Below are positions 19,175-25,559 of a stretch of 64,000 bases of DNA, piece by piece. Within the stretch, counting starts at the first letter, position 1. Each line of letters begins with the position of its first letter. Source of the DNA: Cyclobacterium sp. SYSU L10401 (lineage in GTDB: Bacteria; Bacteroidota; Bacteroidia; Cytophagales; Cyclobacteriaceae). Location: the NCBI RefSeq assembly GCF_010993705.1, contig NZ_WOFO01000004.1, positions 310,001 to 374,000 of the forward strand, in the 5' to 3' direction. The notes beneath the pieces were generated by a model that did not search any database, was not told the DNA's origin, and saw nothing but the letters and a program-made list of their open reading frames with translations. Both the position numbers and the translations under genes were made by a program.

Positions 19175-19254
19175 ATCATCACGACCGTATTTTCATAAAT
19201 TTTATTAATGCTTAGTATTATAAATATAAATAAAAATTTATGTTAATGTGTTTT

Positions 19255-19262
19255 TACTTTTG
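19255..19262 (+). promoter_or_regulatory. -7 box (TACTTTTG) for isocitrate dehydrogenase
   Basis: TACTTTTG fits the TAnnTTTG consensus and would start transcription about 20 bases before the ATG at 19286. It also overlaps the GTG at 19262, which argues against GTG being the start codon. Confidence 0.5.
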
Positions 19263-19285
19263 TGCCGGAACAAAAACAAAGACAC

Positions 19286-20719
19286 ATGCAGAAAATCACG
19301 GTAGCAATGGGCGACGGCATCGGCCCGGAAATCATGGAGGCCACTTTACAGGTACTTCAGGCATCAGGAGCAAAAATCCAATGGGATCCCATAGAGATCG
19401 GAGAGCAGGTTTACCTCTCCGGCAATAGCAGTGGCATTAACAAAAATGCCTGGGAAAGCATCCGCCGCAACAAGGTATTTTTAAAAGCTCCCATTACCAC
19501 TCCACAAGGAGGAGGCTACAAAAGCCTCAACGTGACATTGAGGAAAAGTATGGGCCTTTTTGCCAATGTAAGGCCTTGTAAAAGTTTTTATCCTTATGTT
19601 CCTACCAGGCATCCGGAGATGGATCTGGTAGTGATCAGGGAAAATGAAGAAGACCTCTATGCAGGAATTGAGCACCAACAAACCGATGAAGTGGTACAAT
19701 GCCTGAAACTGATCAGCCGACCCGGTTGTGAGCGCATTGTCCGATATGCCTTTGAATATGCCCGGCTCTACCAAAGAAAAAAAGTGAGTTGCTTCACGAA
19801 AGACAATATCATGAAACTGACCGATGGGCTTTTCCACCAGGTATTCCGGGAAATAGCTGCCGAATACCCGGACATTGAAGCAGACAACTGGATCATAGAC
19901 ATCGGAGCGGCCCGGTTGGCGGATAGTCCGGAAATGTTTGATGTGCTGGTCATGCCCAATCTTTACGGGGATGTGGTTTCAGACATTACTGCCCAGCTAT
20001 CAGGATCTGTAGGACTGGCGGGATCGGCCAATATCGGTGAAAAATGCGCCATGTTTGAAGCCATCCATGGATCTGCTCCCCCTCTGGCAGGCAAGGATCT
20101 GGCCAACCCCTCCGGCCTTTTGCGGGCAGCCATCATGATGCTCAACCACATCGGCCAGCCGGAAACGGCAGAAACCATCAAAAATGCCTGGTCCTGTACC
20201 CTGGAAGAAGGCATACACACCGAGGATATCTTTCGACCCGGGCTGAGCAAGGAGAAAGTCGGTACCAGGGATTTTGCCCGTGCAGTAATTGAAAGGCTGG
20301 GGAAACTACCCAAAGAACTCAAGCCTGTCTCTTATGCCAAAGAAGTACAAATCCGCATTCCTGCCTACCAGCGAAAAGCCGCAGGCAAAAAACAGCTCCA
20401 GGGGGTAGATCTTTTTATTGACTGGAAAGGCAGCGATCCTGATATACTCGCTGCAAAAATCCGGGAATTGCATCCCGGATTTCAGCTGAAGATGATCACC
20501 AACCGGGGAGTAAAAGTATGGCCGGAAGGCTTTGAAGAGACCTTTTGCACAGACCACTGGAGGTGCCGCTTCGAATTGGTAGAAAACCAGACCGGTGCCA
20601 ATCAATTGATTGCCGAACTGTTGATTCAGGCCATCCAAAATGATGTAGATGTGATCAAAACCGAAAACCTCTACACCTTCGATGGGCAGCGGGCCTACTC
20701 CCTGGGTCAGGGGCAATAG
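19286..20719 (+). CDS. icd: NADP-type isocitrate dehydrogenase (long form)
   Basis: This member of the isocitrate/isopropylmalate dehydrogenase family interconverts isocitrate and 2-oxoglutarate in the cytosol. It opens with the conserved AMGDGIGPEIMEATL. Other family blocks are VVIRENEEDLYAGIEH, the MPNLYGDVVSDI metal-site segment, GSANIGEKCAMFEAIHGSAP and DLANPSGLLRAA. After residue about 340 a C-terminal extension of roughly 140 residues follows, as in the Thermus/Rickettsia-type long enzymes (477 residues from this start). Cofactor preference is assumed, not read. The position after korAB suggests that isocitrate and 2-oxoglutarate are handled together. Confidence 0.92.
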   Translation: MQKITVAMGDGIGPEIMEATLQVLQASGAKIQWDPIEIGEQVYLSGNSSGINKNAWESIRRNKVFLKAPITTPQGGGYKSLNVTLRKSMGLFANVRPCKSFYPYVPTRHPEMDLVVIRENEEDLYAGIEHQQTDEVVQCLKLISRPGCERIVRYAFEYARLYQRKKVSCFTKDNIMKLTDGLFHQVFREIAAEYPDIEADNWIIDIGAARLADSPEMFDVLVMPNLYGDVVSDITAQLSGSVGLAGSANIGEKCAMFEAIHGSAPPLAGKDLANPSGLLRAAIMMLNHIGQPETAETIKNAWSCTLEEGIHTEDIFRPGLSKEKVGTRDFARAVIERLGKLPKELKPVSYAKEVQIRIPAYQRKAAGKKQLQGVDLFIDWKGSDPDILAAKIRELHPGFQLKMITNRGVKVWPEGFEETFCTDHWRCRFELVENQTGANQLIAELLIQAIQNDVDVIKTENLYTFDGQRAYSLGQGQ

Positions 20720-20723
20720 CCAG

Positions 20724-20760
20724 ATACCCACCGCCAGTCAACCCGGGCGGCGGTGGGTAT
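20724..20760. terminator. Hairpin between convergent icd and polymerase genes
   Basis: ATACCCACCGCC (20724-20735) pairs perfectly with GGCGGTGGGTAT (20749-20760) around a 13-base loop. It lies 4 bases past the icd stop and 17 bases before the polymerase stop. There is no strong T-run on either side, but the position fits a shared terminator. Confidence 0.6.
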
Positions 20761-20777
20761 GATTTACCAATAATTGT

Positions 20778-21995
20778 TCAGCTTTCCTTCCCATTAAAGG
20801 GATTGAAACGCCTGCGTCCCACCTGCATGCCCACTGCCCGGCAAACGGTTTTGTTACCATACTTCCCGTTGATCCGGTCCATGGCCTGGTACAGCGATAT
20901 GCGTTCCTCTGTATCCTCAAATAAATTGATCTGGTAATGGCCATGTACCAATCCACTGAAACGCACTCCAATCAATCGGATCAGCATGCGACGCTGGTAC
21001 AACCGCTGAAAAAGGGCCTTTACTACCGGTAGCAACATGTGATCTGCAGCCGTAAAAGGTACCCGTTGCTGTACGGTATGGGTGTCAAAATCGGAATAGC
21101 GAATCTTCACTGCTACCGTGGAAGCGAGTTTTTGCTGCTGCCGCAACTTGCCTGCCAGCTGCTCGGTCATGGCTGTCAGGGTGGCCTGCAGCAAGCCTGT
21201 ATCAATGGTGTCCGTCTCAAAAGTATTTTCCGAGGAAATGGATTTGGCTTCCGTATATGGAATGATCGGCGAACGGTCAATCCCATTGGCCTTGTCCCAG
21301 ATCAGCAGCCCATTTTTTCCAAAGGCCGACTCCAGTAGTTCTGCCGGCATGCCCTGCAACGTATGGATGCGCTTCACCCCCATATTGAACAGGGTATGGG
21401 CTGTTTGCTTACCAATCATGGGGATTTTCCGCACCGACAGTGGTGCCAGAAAAGGCCGTTCCTCTCCATGAGGCACCTGTTTTTCATTGTTGGGTTTGGC
21501 CTCACCGGTAGCTACTTTGGACACGGTCTTGTTTTCCGAAAGCCCCAGGGAGATGGGAAGCCCGCTCTGCTGCATGATCTTCTGCCGCAGCTCCCGAGCC
21601 ATTTTAAAGCAGCCGAAAAACTGGTCCATCCCTGTATAGTCTACATAAAACTCATCTATGGATGACTTTTCGAACAGCGGCACATTCGCTCGGATAATCT
21701 CGGTGATTTCATGGGATTTCTGGCTGTAGCGGGAAAAATCTCCGCGAACCAACAGTGCTTCCGGACAAAGCTGCCGGGCTGTCCGCATGGGCATGGCCGA
21801 GTGTATTCCAAATTGCCTGGCCTCATAGCTGCAGGAAGCCACCACTCCCCGGTCCCCTGAGCCTCCAATCAGAATGGGCTTGCCATTAAGCCTGCGGTCA
21901 TGCAGCCGTTCCACAGATACAAAAAAACTGTCCAGGTCCAGGTGCACAATATTCCGCTTATTTCCCCTATCCTCCTCCCCTTTCCTTACGAGCAT
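20778..21995 (-). CDS. dinB: Y-family (translesion) DNA polymerase
   Basis: This error-prone polymerase of the DinB/UmuC superfamily copies past DNA lesions. Catalytic acids are visible in HLDLDSFFVSVE near the N-terminus and in KSSIDEFYVDYTG. The thumb/HhH segment (KIPMIGKQTAHTLFNMGVKR) and a complete little-finger domain follow. The ATG at 21995 was chosen over 22061 because the longer start reaches 19 bases into the divergent repressor frame and the extra 22 residues precede the conserved fold. The 405-residue protein is somewhat longer than usual Pol IV. It is divergent from an S24 self-cleaving regulator, a UmuC/UmuD-like SOS pairing. It could equally be called a UmuC homologue. Confidence 0.9.
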   Translation of the reverse strand: MLVRKGEEDRGNKRNIVHLDLDSFFVSVERLHDRRLNGKPILIGGSGDRGVVASCSYEARQFGIHSAMPMRTARQLCPEALLVRGDFSRYSQKSHEITEIIRANVPLFEKSSIDEFYVDYTGMDQFFGCFKMARELRQKIMQQSGLPISLGLSENKTVSKVATGEAKPNNEKQVPHGEERPFLAPLSVRKIPMIGKQTAHTLFNMGVKRIHTLQGMPAELLESAFGKNGLLIWDKANGIDRSPIIPYTEAKSISSENTFETDTIDTGLLQATLTAMTEQLAGKLRQQQKLASTVAVKIRYSDFDTHTVQQRVPFTAADHMLLPVVKALFQRLYQRRMLIRLIGVRFSGLVHGHYQINLFEDTEERISLYQAMDRINGKYGNKTVCRAVGMQVGRRRFNPFNGKES

Positions 21996-22023
21996 TGAAA
22001 TGTTAATATTATTGACAATTTTT

Positions 22024-22040
22024 TGTTTATAATTTAAACA
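22024..22040. promoter_or_regulatory. Candidate operator TGTTTA-N5-TAAACA in the divergent promoter
   Basis: TGTTTATAATTTAAACA (22024-22040) is a 17-base palindrome apart from one pair near its centre. It sits between the polymerase start (21995) and the repressor start (22085), where a repressor could control both. The match to this regulator is inferred from position only. Confidence 0.5.
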
Positions 22041-22048
22041 TAATGTTT
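22036..22048. promoter_or_regulatory. Second palindrome AAACATAATGTTT overlapping the first
   Basis: AAACATAATGTTT (22036-22048) is perfectly palindromic around a central A and shares five bases with the neighbouring 17-base palindrome. A TATATTTA near-match to the -7 box follows at 22049-22056, so both palindromes lie across the likely repressor-gene promoter. Confidence 0.4.
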
Positions 22049-22084
22049 TATATTTACTCATCCATAGCTTTAAAAAATTTATCT

Positions 22085-22780
22085 ATGTACCTGCATGCGA
22101 ATATCAAACTGCTGCGCAAAAGAAAAGGGTTGACCCAATCCATTATGGCCGAAGGCTTGGACATCAGTCGCTCCAAACTGGCCGGATATGAGTTGAACGT
22201 CAGTCCTCCACTGGATACACTGGTAAAAATCTGTGAATACCTGGAAGTATCTGTTGACCTGATGCTGAAGGAAAACCTGGCAAAATACCCGGATCACAAG
22301 CTGCGGGAAATTCTCGAGACCAGTCGCTACCTAAAGGGACGCGACCTGCGTATCCTGGCCACCACAGTAGATGCATCGGGAAGGGAACTGATAGAGGTGG
22401 TTTCCCAGAAGGCCCGGGCCAGCTATCTGGCTGGGTTCTCAGATCCGGATTTCATTGGAGACCTGCCCAGATTTCACCTTCCCTTTCTACCAGAGGACAA
22501 AAAACACCGGGTTTTTCAGGTAGATGGAGATTCCATGGAGCCCATTCCAGACGGAGCCTGGATCATCTGCGAATACATGGACGACTGGACCCGAATCAGG
22601 GATGGAGAGAAATACGTCATCGTCACAGCACAGGATGGCGTCACTTTCAAACTGGCCTACAACCAATTAAATGAAAAAAGGAAACTGCTGCTCTGCTCCA
22701 GCAATCCCCTCTACAAACCTTTCGAAGTAGCGGCAGATACCGTTCGGGAAGTATGGAAATACCGCATGATGCTGGTATAA
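22085..22780 (+). CDS. XRE/S24 self-cleaving transcriptional repressor (LexA/CI-like)
   Basis: This is a DNA-binding regulator joined to a serine autoprotease. The helix-turn-helix covers residues 5-60 (NIKLLRKRKGLTQSIMAEGL). The S24 domain shows S150 in VDGDSMEP and K189 in VTFKLAY, a spacing of 39, close to the 37 of E. coli LexA. An Ala-Gly bond at 116-117 (SYLAGFSDP) lies 34 residues before the serine, as expected for a LexA-type cleavage site. The ATG at 22085 was preferred because the 14 residues from the upstream start precede the HTH. It likely represses itself and the divergent polymerase until RecA triggers cleavage. No canonical LexA gene is present in the window for comparison. 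Confidence 0.9.
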   Translation: MYLHANIKLLRKRKGLTQSIMAEGLDISRSKLAGYELNVSPPLDTLVKICEYLEVSVDLMLKENLAKYPDHKLREILETSRYLKGRDLRILATTVDASGRELIEVVSQKARASYLAGFSDPDFIGDLPRFHLPFLPEDKKHRVFQVDGDSMEPIPDGAWIICEYMDDWTRIRDGEKYVIVTAQDGVTFKLAYNQLNEKRKLLLCSSNPLYKPFEVAADTVREVWKYRMMLV

Positions 22781-22824
22781 TGTGCAAATAGTTGGTAGAA
22801 ACTGAAATTAAACCTACCTTTACA

Positions 22825-22845
22825 CCATCGATAGCCCATCGATAG
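22825..22845 (+). repeat. Tandem direct repeat CCATCGATAG
   Basis: The 10-base word CCATCGATAG occurs twice (22825-22834 and 22836-22845), each containing palindromic ATCGAT. The repeats lie 45 bases past the repressor stop. They could be a binding site or chance; no function can be assigned. Confidence 0.5.
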
Positions 22846-22885
22846 TACAATTACCGGCAACATTTTCTGCCGAAACCTGTTAAAA

Positions 22886-22961
22886 TGTTTACCCTTTTAC
22901 CGGCGCCATTCTGATCATGAGCCGGTAGTCGCATGTATTTTTATTTTAAAAGGGGTAAACA
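22886..22961. repeat. Nested inverted repeats upstream of ogt
   Basis: TGTTTACCC (22886-22894) pairs with GGGTAAACA (22953-22961), extended by TTTT/AAAA with one bulge. Inside, ACCGGC (22899-22904) pairs with GCCGGT (22921-22926). The outer arms carry the TGTTTA/TAAACA half-sites seen in the operator at 22024-22040. It lies 87 bases before the ogt start and could be a terminator, a structured leader or a repressor site. Confidence 0.5.
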
Positions 22962-23048
22962 AAGAATATCTCATTGGAATAGCGGCAGTGGCTCACTGCA
23001 CATCAGTTTAGGTCAAACCTTGTTTTTGGTTTTAAAGTTGAAGAGGAT

Positions 23049-23534
23049 ATGAAAGAAACAGTGGTAATGGCGTCCCCCTTAGGAAATATCCGGCTCATCG
23101 CCGAAGATGGTTTTCTTTTATCCTGTCGGTTTACGGATGATAAGGCATCGGAGAATGCCGACAAACCCTTCTTTCTGGACATCATGGCCCAGTTGAAAGC
23201 ATACTTTAAAGGTGAACTGAAAATATTTGATATCCCTGTAGGCATTGGGGGAACAGAATTCCAGAAACTGGTTTGGATGGAAGTAAACAAAGTCCCCTTC
23301 GGCCATACGGTCTCCTACCATGATATCGCCAGGGAACTGGCCAAACCCACTGCTGTCCGGGCAGTAGGGGCAGCCATTGGCGCCAACCCCCTGCTGGTCG
23401 TCATTCCCTGTCACCGGATCATCGCCAGCACGGGAGAATTGACAGGATATGCAGGAGGACTGTGGAGAAAGCTCAAATTACTGCAGCTGGAAGCCAAAGA
23501 CAAGCCGGGCAATCAATTTGACCTTGGTTTTTAA
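23049..23534 (+). CDS. ogt: Methylated-DNA-[protein]-cysteine S-methyltransferase
   Basis: This suicide repair protein removes alkyl groups from O6-alkylguanine (and O4-alkylthymine) onto its own cysteine. The active site PCHRIIAS lies near residues 119-126, preceded by the DNA-binding helix region GHTVSYHDIARELAKPTAVRAVG (two overlapping parts of the HTH) and followed by GYAGGLWRKLKLL. At 161 residues it is the short Ogt/MGMT form without an Ada regulatory domain. It sits next to the Y-family polymerase and S24 regulator, consistent with a DNA-damage cluster. Confidence 0.94.
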   Translation: MKETVVMASPLGNIRLIAEDGFLLSCRFTDDKASENADKPFFLDIMAQLKAYFKGELKIFDIPVGIGGTEFQKLVWMEVNKVPFGHTVSYHDIARELAKPTAVRAVGAAIGANPLLVVIPCHRIIASTGELTGYAGGLWRKLKLLQLEAKDKPGNQFDLGF

Positions 23535-23576
23535 ATTCATTTCCGGAAAACATTTTATTTTACTCCTCCGCTTCCT

Positions 23577-23584
23577 TATTTTTG
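23577..23584 (+). promoter_or_regulatory. -7 box (TATTTTTG) immediately before the GNAT gene
   Basis: TATTTTTG matches TAnnTTTG and ends only 3 bases before the ATG at 23588, so the transcript would be leaderless or nearly so. The in-frame TTG at 23582 falls inside the box and is rejected as a start. Confidence 0.45.
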
Positions 23585-23587
23585 GTT

Positions 23588-24049
23588 ATGGAAAAGGTAA
23601 GCATCCACCCTTTCAGCGAAAGCCTGGCCCCCTATTTTCTATCCATCAACCGGGAATGGATAGAAAAATACTTTGCCATGGAGCCTTTTGACAAAGCCCA
23701 GCTGCAAAACCCTCAGGAAACCCTTATCAACCAGGGCGGGGAAGTGCTCTTTGCCGAATGGAAGGGAGAAATCGTGGGTACTGTAGGCCTGAAAAACGGG
23801 GGCAACCGGCAATATGAGCTGATCAAAATGGGGGTGCTTCCCAAAGCACGGGGGCAAAAGATCGGATGGATGCTGGGAAAGGCTGCCCTGGACTGGTCTA
23901 AGAAGCAGGGTGCAGAGAAAGTCCTGCTTTACAGCAACTCTATCCTTGTCCCGGCCATTGCCCTGTACCGAAGCCTGGGTTTCAGGGAAATCCCCATGGA
24001 GCCGGGTACCTACCAGCGTTGCGATATAAAAATGGAGTATTTGTTGTAG
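23588..24049 (+). CDS. GNAT family N-acetyltransferase
   Basis: This 153-residue acetyl-CoA-dependent acetyltransferase has the GNAT fold. Motif A is IKMGVLPKARGQKIGWMLGKAA (residues about 79-100) with the R/Q-x-x-G-x-G/A pyrophosphate-binding signature as ARGQKIG. Motif B follows as LLYSNSILVPAIALYRSLGF. The N-terminal half contains EVLFAEWKGEIVGTVGL. The acceptor is unknown; it could be a small amine or a protein terminus. It follows ogt by 50 bases but has its own -7 box, so it may be independently expressed. Confidence 0.88.
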   Translation: MEKVSIHPFSESLAPYFLSINREWIEKYFAMEPFDKAQLQNPQETLINQGGEVLFAEWKGEIVGTVGLKNGGNRQYELIKMGVLPKARGQKIGWMLGKAALDWSKKQGAEKVLLYSNSILVPAIALYRSLGFREIPMEPGTYQRCDIKMEYLL

Positions 24050-24094
24050 GTGGCTACCCTATCACCGGCTTATTTATCTTTTTTCCCTCCATTC

Positions 24095-24343
24095 TCAAAT
24101 AGCTGTTGGCGGTACGCTAATGGCAAGCAGAAGCAGAACACTGTCCCAGCCACCTACCTGAACTACCTCTTCTTCGATGAGGGGATGAACGATAAGTATG
24201 GAGCAGCCTAATGAGAATAAAATGTAGGAGGTGATTTTAACCAAATTCGCTTTATACAAGCGAGTCGCAAAATCCAGAGGACCTTCTTTGTCAGGTAGTT
24301 TATAGAAGCAGATCTGCTGAAATGGGTAACGCAGAAAAATCAT
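24095..24343 (-). CDS. Possible small membrane protein, unrecognised
   Basis: This is an 82-residue open frame with two hydrophobic segments (ITSYILFSLGCSILIVHPL, and DSVLLLLAISVPP at the C-terminus) and a charged N-terminal half. I do not recognise the family. It occupies most of the otherwise empty interval between the GNAT gene and the tRNA, on the opposite strand. No clear promoter or ribosome-binding site was seen. It may be a real inner-membrane protein or a chance frame. Confidence 0.35.
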   Translation of the reverse strand: MIFLRYPFQQICFYKLPDKEGPLDFATRLYKANLVKITSYILFSLGCSILIVHPLIEEEVVQVGGWDSVLLLLAISVPPTAI

Positions 24344-24420
24344 CAGGCGGGCTTTGTTAATTTCTCTCCGCTTTTGTTTGCACTGATGCCATTATATATC
24401 TACTTTTGCCTCTCCAAACT

Positions 24421-24502
24421 GCGCACGTGGTGAAACTGGTAGACACGCCATCTTGAGGGGGTGGTGCCTTCGGGTGTGGAAGTTCGAATCTTCTCGTGCG
24501 CA
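24421..24502 (+). tRNA. tRNA-Leu (anticodon GAG)
   Basis: The acceptor arms GCGCACG (24421-24427) and CGTGCGC (24495-24501) pair perfectly and are followed by discriminator A. The anticodon stem CCATC/GGTGG holds the loop TTGAGGG with anticodon GAG. A long class II variable arm (TGCCTTCGGGTGT) and a TTCGAATC T-loop are present, as expected for leucine. The terminal CCA is not encoded. A strong terminator follows within 5 bases. Confidence 0.95.
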
Positions 24503-24506
24503 CATG

Positions 24507-24538
24507 ACCTTTCCTTTTTTCAGGAAAGGTTTTTTTTT
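24507..24538 (+). terminator. Rho-independent terminator after tRNA-Leu
   Basis: ACCTTTCCT (24507-24515) pairs perfectly with AGGAAAGGT (24522-24530) and is followed by an uninterrupted T-run to 24538. It cleanly ends the tRNA transcript before the epimerase gene. Confidence 0.92.
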
Positions 24539-24577
24539 GAACAGTTTTTTTACAAAATTACTTCCATTTCACTTCAC

Positions 24578-25480
24578 ATGCCATCCATGACAGAAACAGC
24601 CATTTATACCTTAAAAAACGGGAACCTTGAAGCCCGGATATCCAGTCTGGGTGCCGAGTGTATTAGCCTGAAATACAAAGGACTGGAACACCTCTGGCAA
24701 GCAGATCCGGCGGTATGGGGCAGGCATGCGCCGGTACTCTTCCCCATTGTGGGCAGGTTAAAAGACGATCGCTTCCGGTATGACCATCAAAGCTATACCC
24801 TGAAACAACATGGCTTTGCCCGGGACCGCAACTTCCACTTGCTGGAACAATCCGAACACAGTCTTTCTTTGATGCTGAAAGCAGATACGGAGAGCCTGAA
24901 CCTTTTCCCATTTGATTTTGAATTGACTATCGGCTATACCCTTACAGACAAAGGTCTGCAGGTGAACTACCGGGTGAGCAACCCCTCTGCGGAGAAGGAG
25001 CTGTTGTTCAGTATAGGTGCCCATCCGGGATTCCGATGTCCCCTACTCCCCGAAAAAGAAGACTTTGAGGATTATGAGTTGGATTTTGGTCTTGAAAAAC
25101 TGTACTCCCTACCCATTTATTTTCTGGAAAACGGCTTGATTGCCGCAGACCGGAAATCACTTCCCCTGGATCAGGGAAAGCTGCAGTTACAGCAGGACCT
25201 GTTCAGGAATGATGCCTTGATCTTTGATGTCGATCCGCTTACTTCCATTCGTATCCGCAGCCAAAAGACAGGTAAAGGCTATGCCATGCAATTTTCCGAT
25301 TTCCGCTGGTTGGGACTTTGGACCAAGGGGGAAAATGCCGGTTTTATTTGTATAGAGCCCTGGAATGGTATTGCTGATACCGTAGGGCATGATGGTGAAC
25401 TCAAAAATAAATTAGGAATCATCCCCCTTTCTCCCGGGGAGCTACATGAGGCGGCTTTCCAGGTGGAACTCCTGGGGTAA
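24578..25480 (+). CDS. Aldose 1-epimerase family protein (LacX-like)
   Basis: This galactose-mutarotase-like protein belongs to the aldose 1-epimerase superfamily, which interconverts sugar anomers in the cytosol. Conserved pieces include GAECISLKYKGLEHLWQ, the substrate-loop WGRHAPVLFPIVGRL with its HAPVLFP block, KQHGFARD with the conserved histidine, and SIGAHPGFRCPL with the second catalytic histidine. The 300-residue length and motif order are closest to the LacX subgroup rather than GalM. An upstream in-frame start would run through the tRNA and its terminator, so ATG 24578 (or 24587) was chosen. The true sugar is unknown. Confidence 0.9.
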   Translation: MPSMTETAIYTLKNGNLEARISSLGAECISLKYKGLEHLWQADPAVWGRHAPVLFPIVGRLKDDRFRYDHQSYTLKQHGFARDRNFHLLEQSEHSLSLMLKADTESLNLFPFDFELTIGYTLTDKGLQVNYRVSNPSAEKELLFSIGAHPGFRCPLLPEKEDFEDYELDFGLEKLYSLPIYFLENGLIAADRKSLPLDQGKLQLQQDLFRNDALIFDVDPLTSIRIRSQKTGKGYAMQFSDFRWLGLWTKGENAGFICIEPWNGIADTVGHDGELKNKLGIIPLSPGELHEAAFQVELLG

Positions 25481-25547
25481 AAGCAGCTAATTACAGCTGC
25501 GTCATAAAATCGTTTTTCCTTTCCTGCTAAAAACCACTTTGTTTTCT

Positions 25548-25555
25548 TAATTTTG
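25548..25555 (+). promoter_or_regulatory. -7 box (TAATTTTG) just before the ABC-F gene
   Basis: TAATTTTG matches TAnnTTTG and ends 4 bases before the ATG at 25560, predicting a leaderless or very short-leader mRNA. No exact TTTG lies at the -33 position. Confidence 0.5.
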
Positions 25556-25559
25556 CGGC

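Noticed and set aside
14504-20719. Evidence of a complete reductive TCA cycle and autotrophy.
   Set aside because: No ATP-citrate lyase or other marker gene is present here; KOR and ICD alone do not prove it.
24461-24577. An in-frame extension of the aldose epimerase to 24461.
   Set aside because: It runs through tRNA-Leu and its terminator and adds no conserved sequence.
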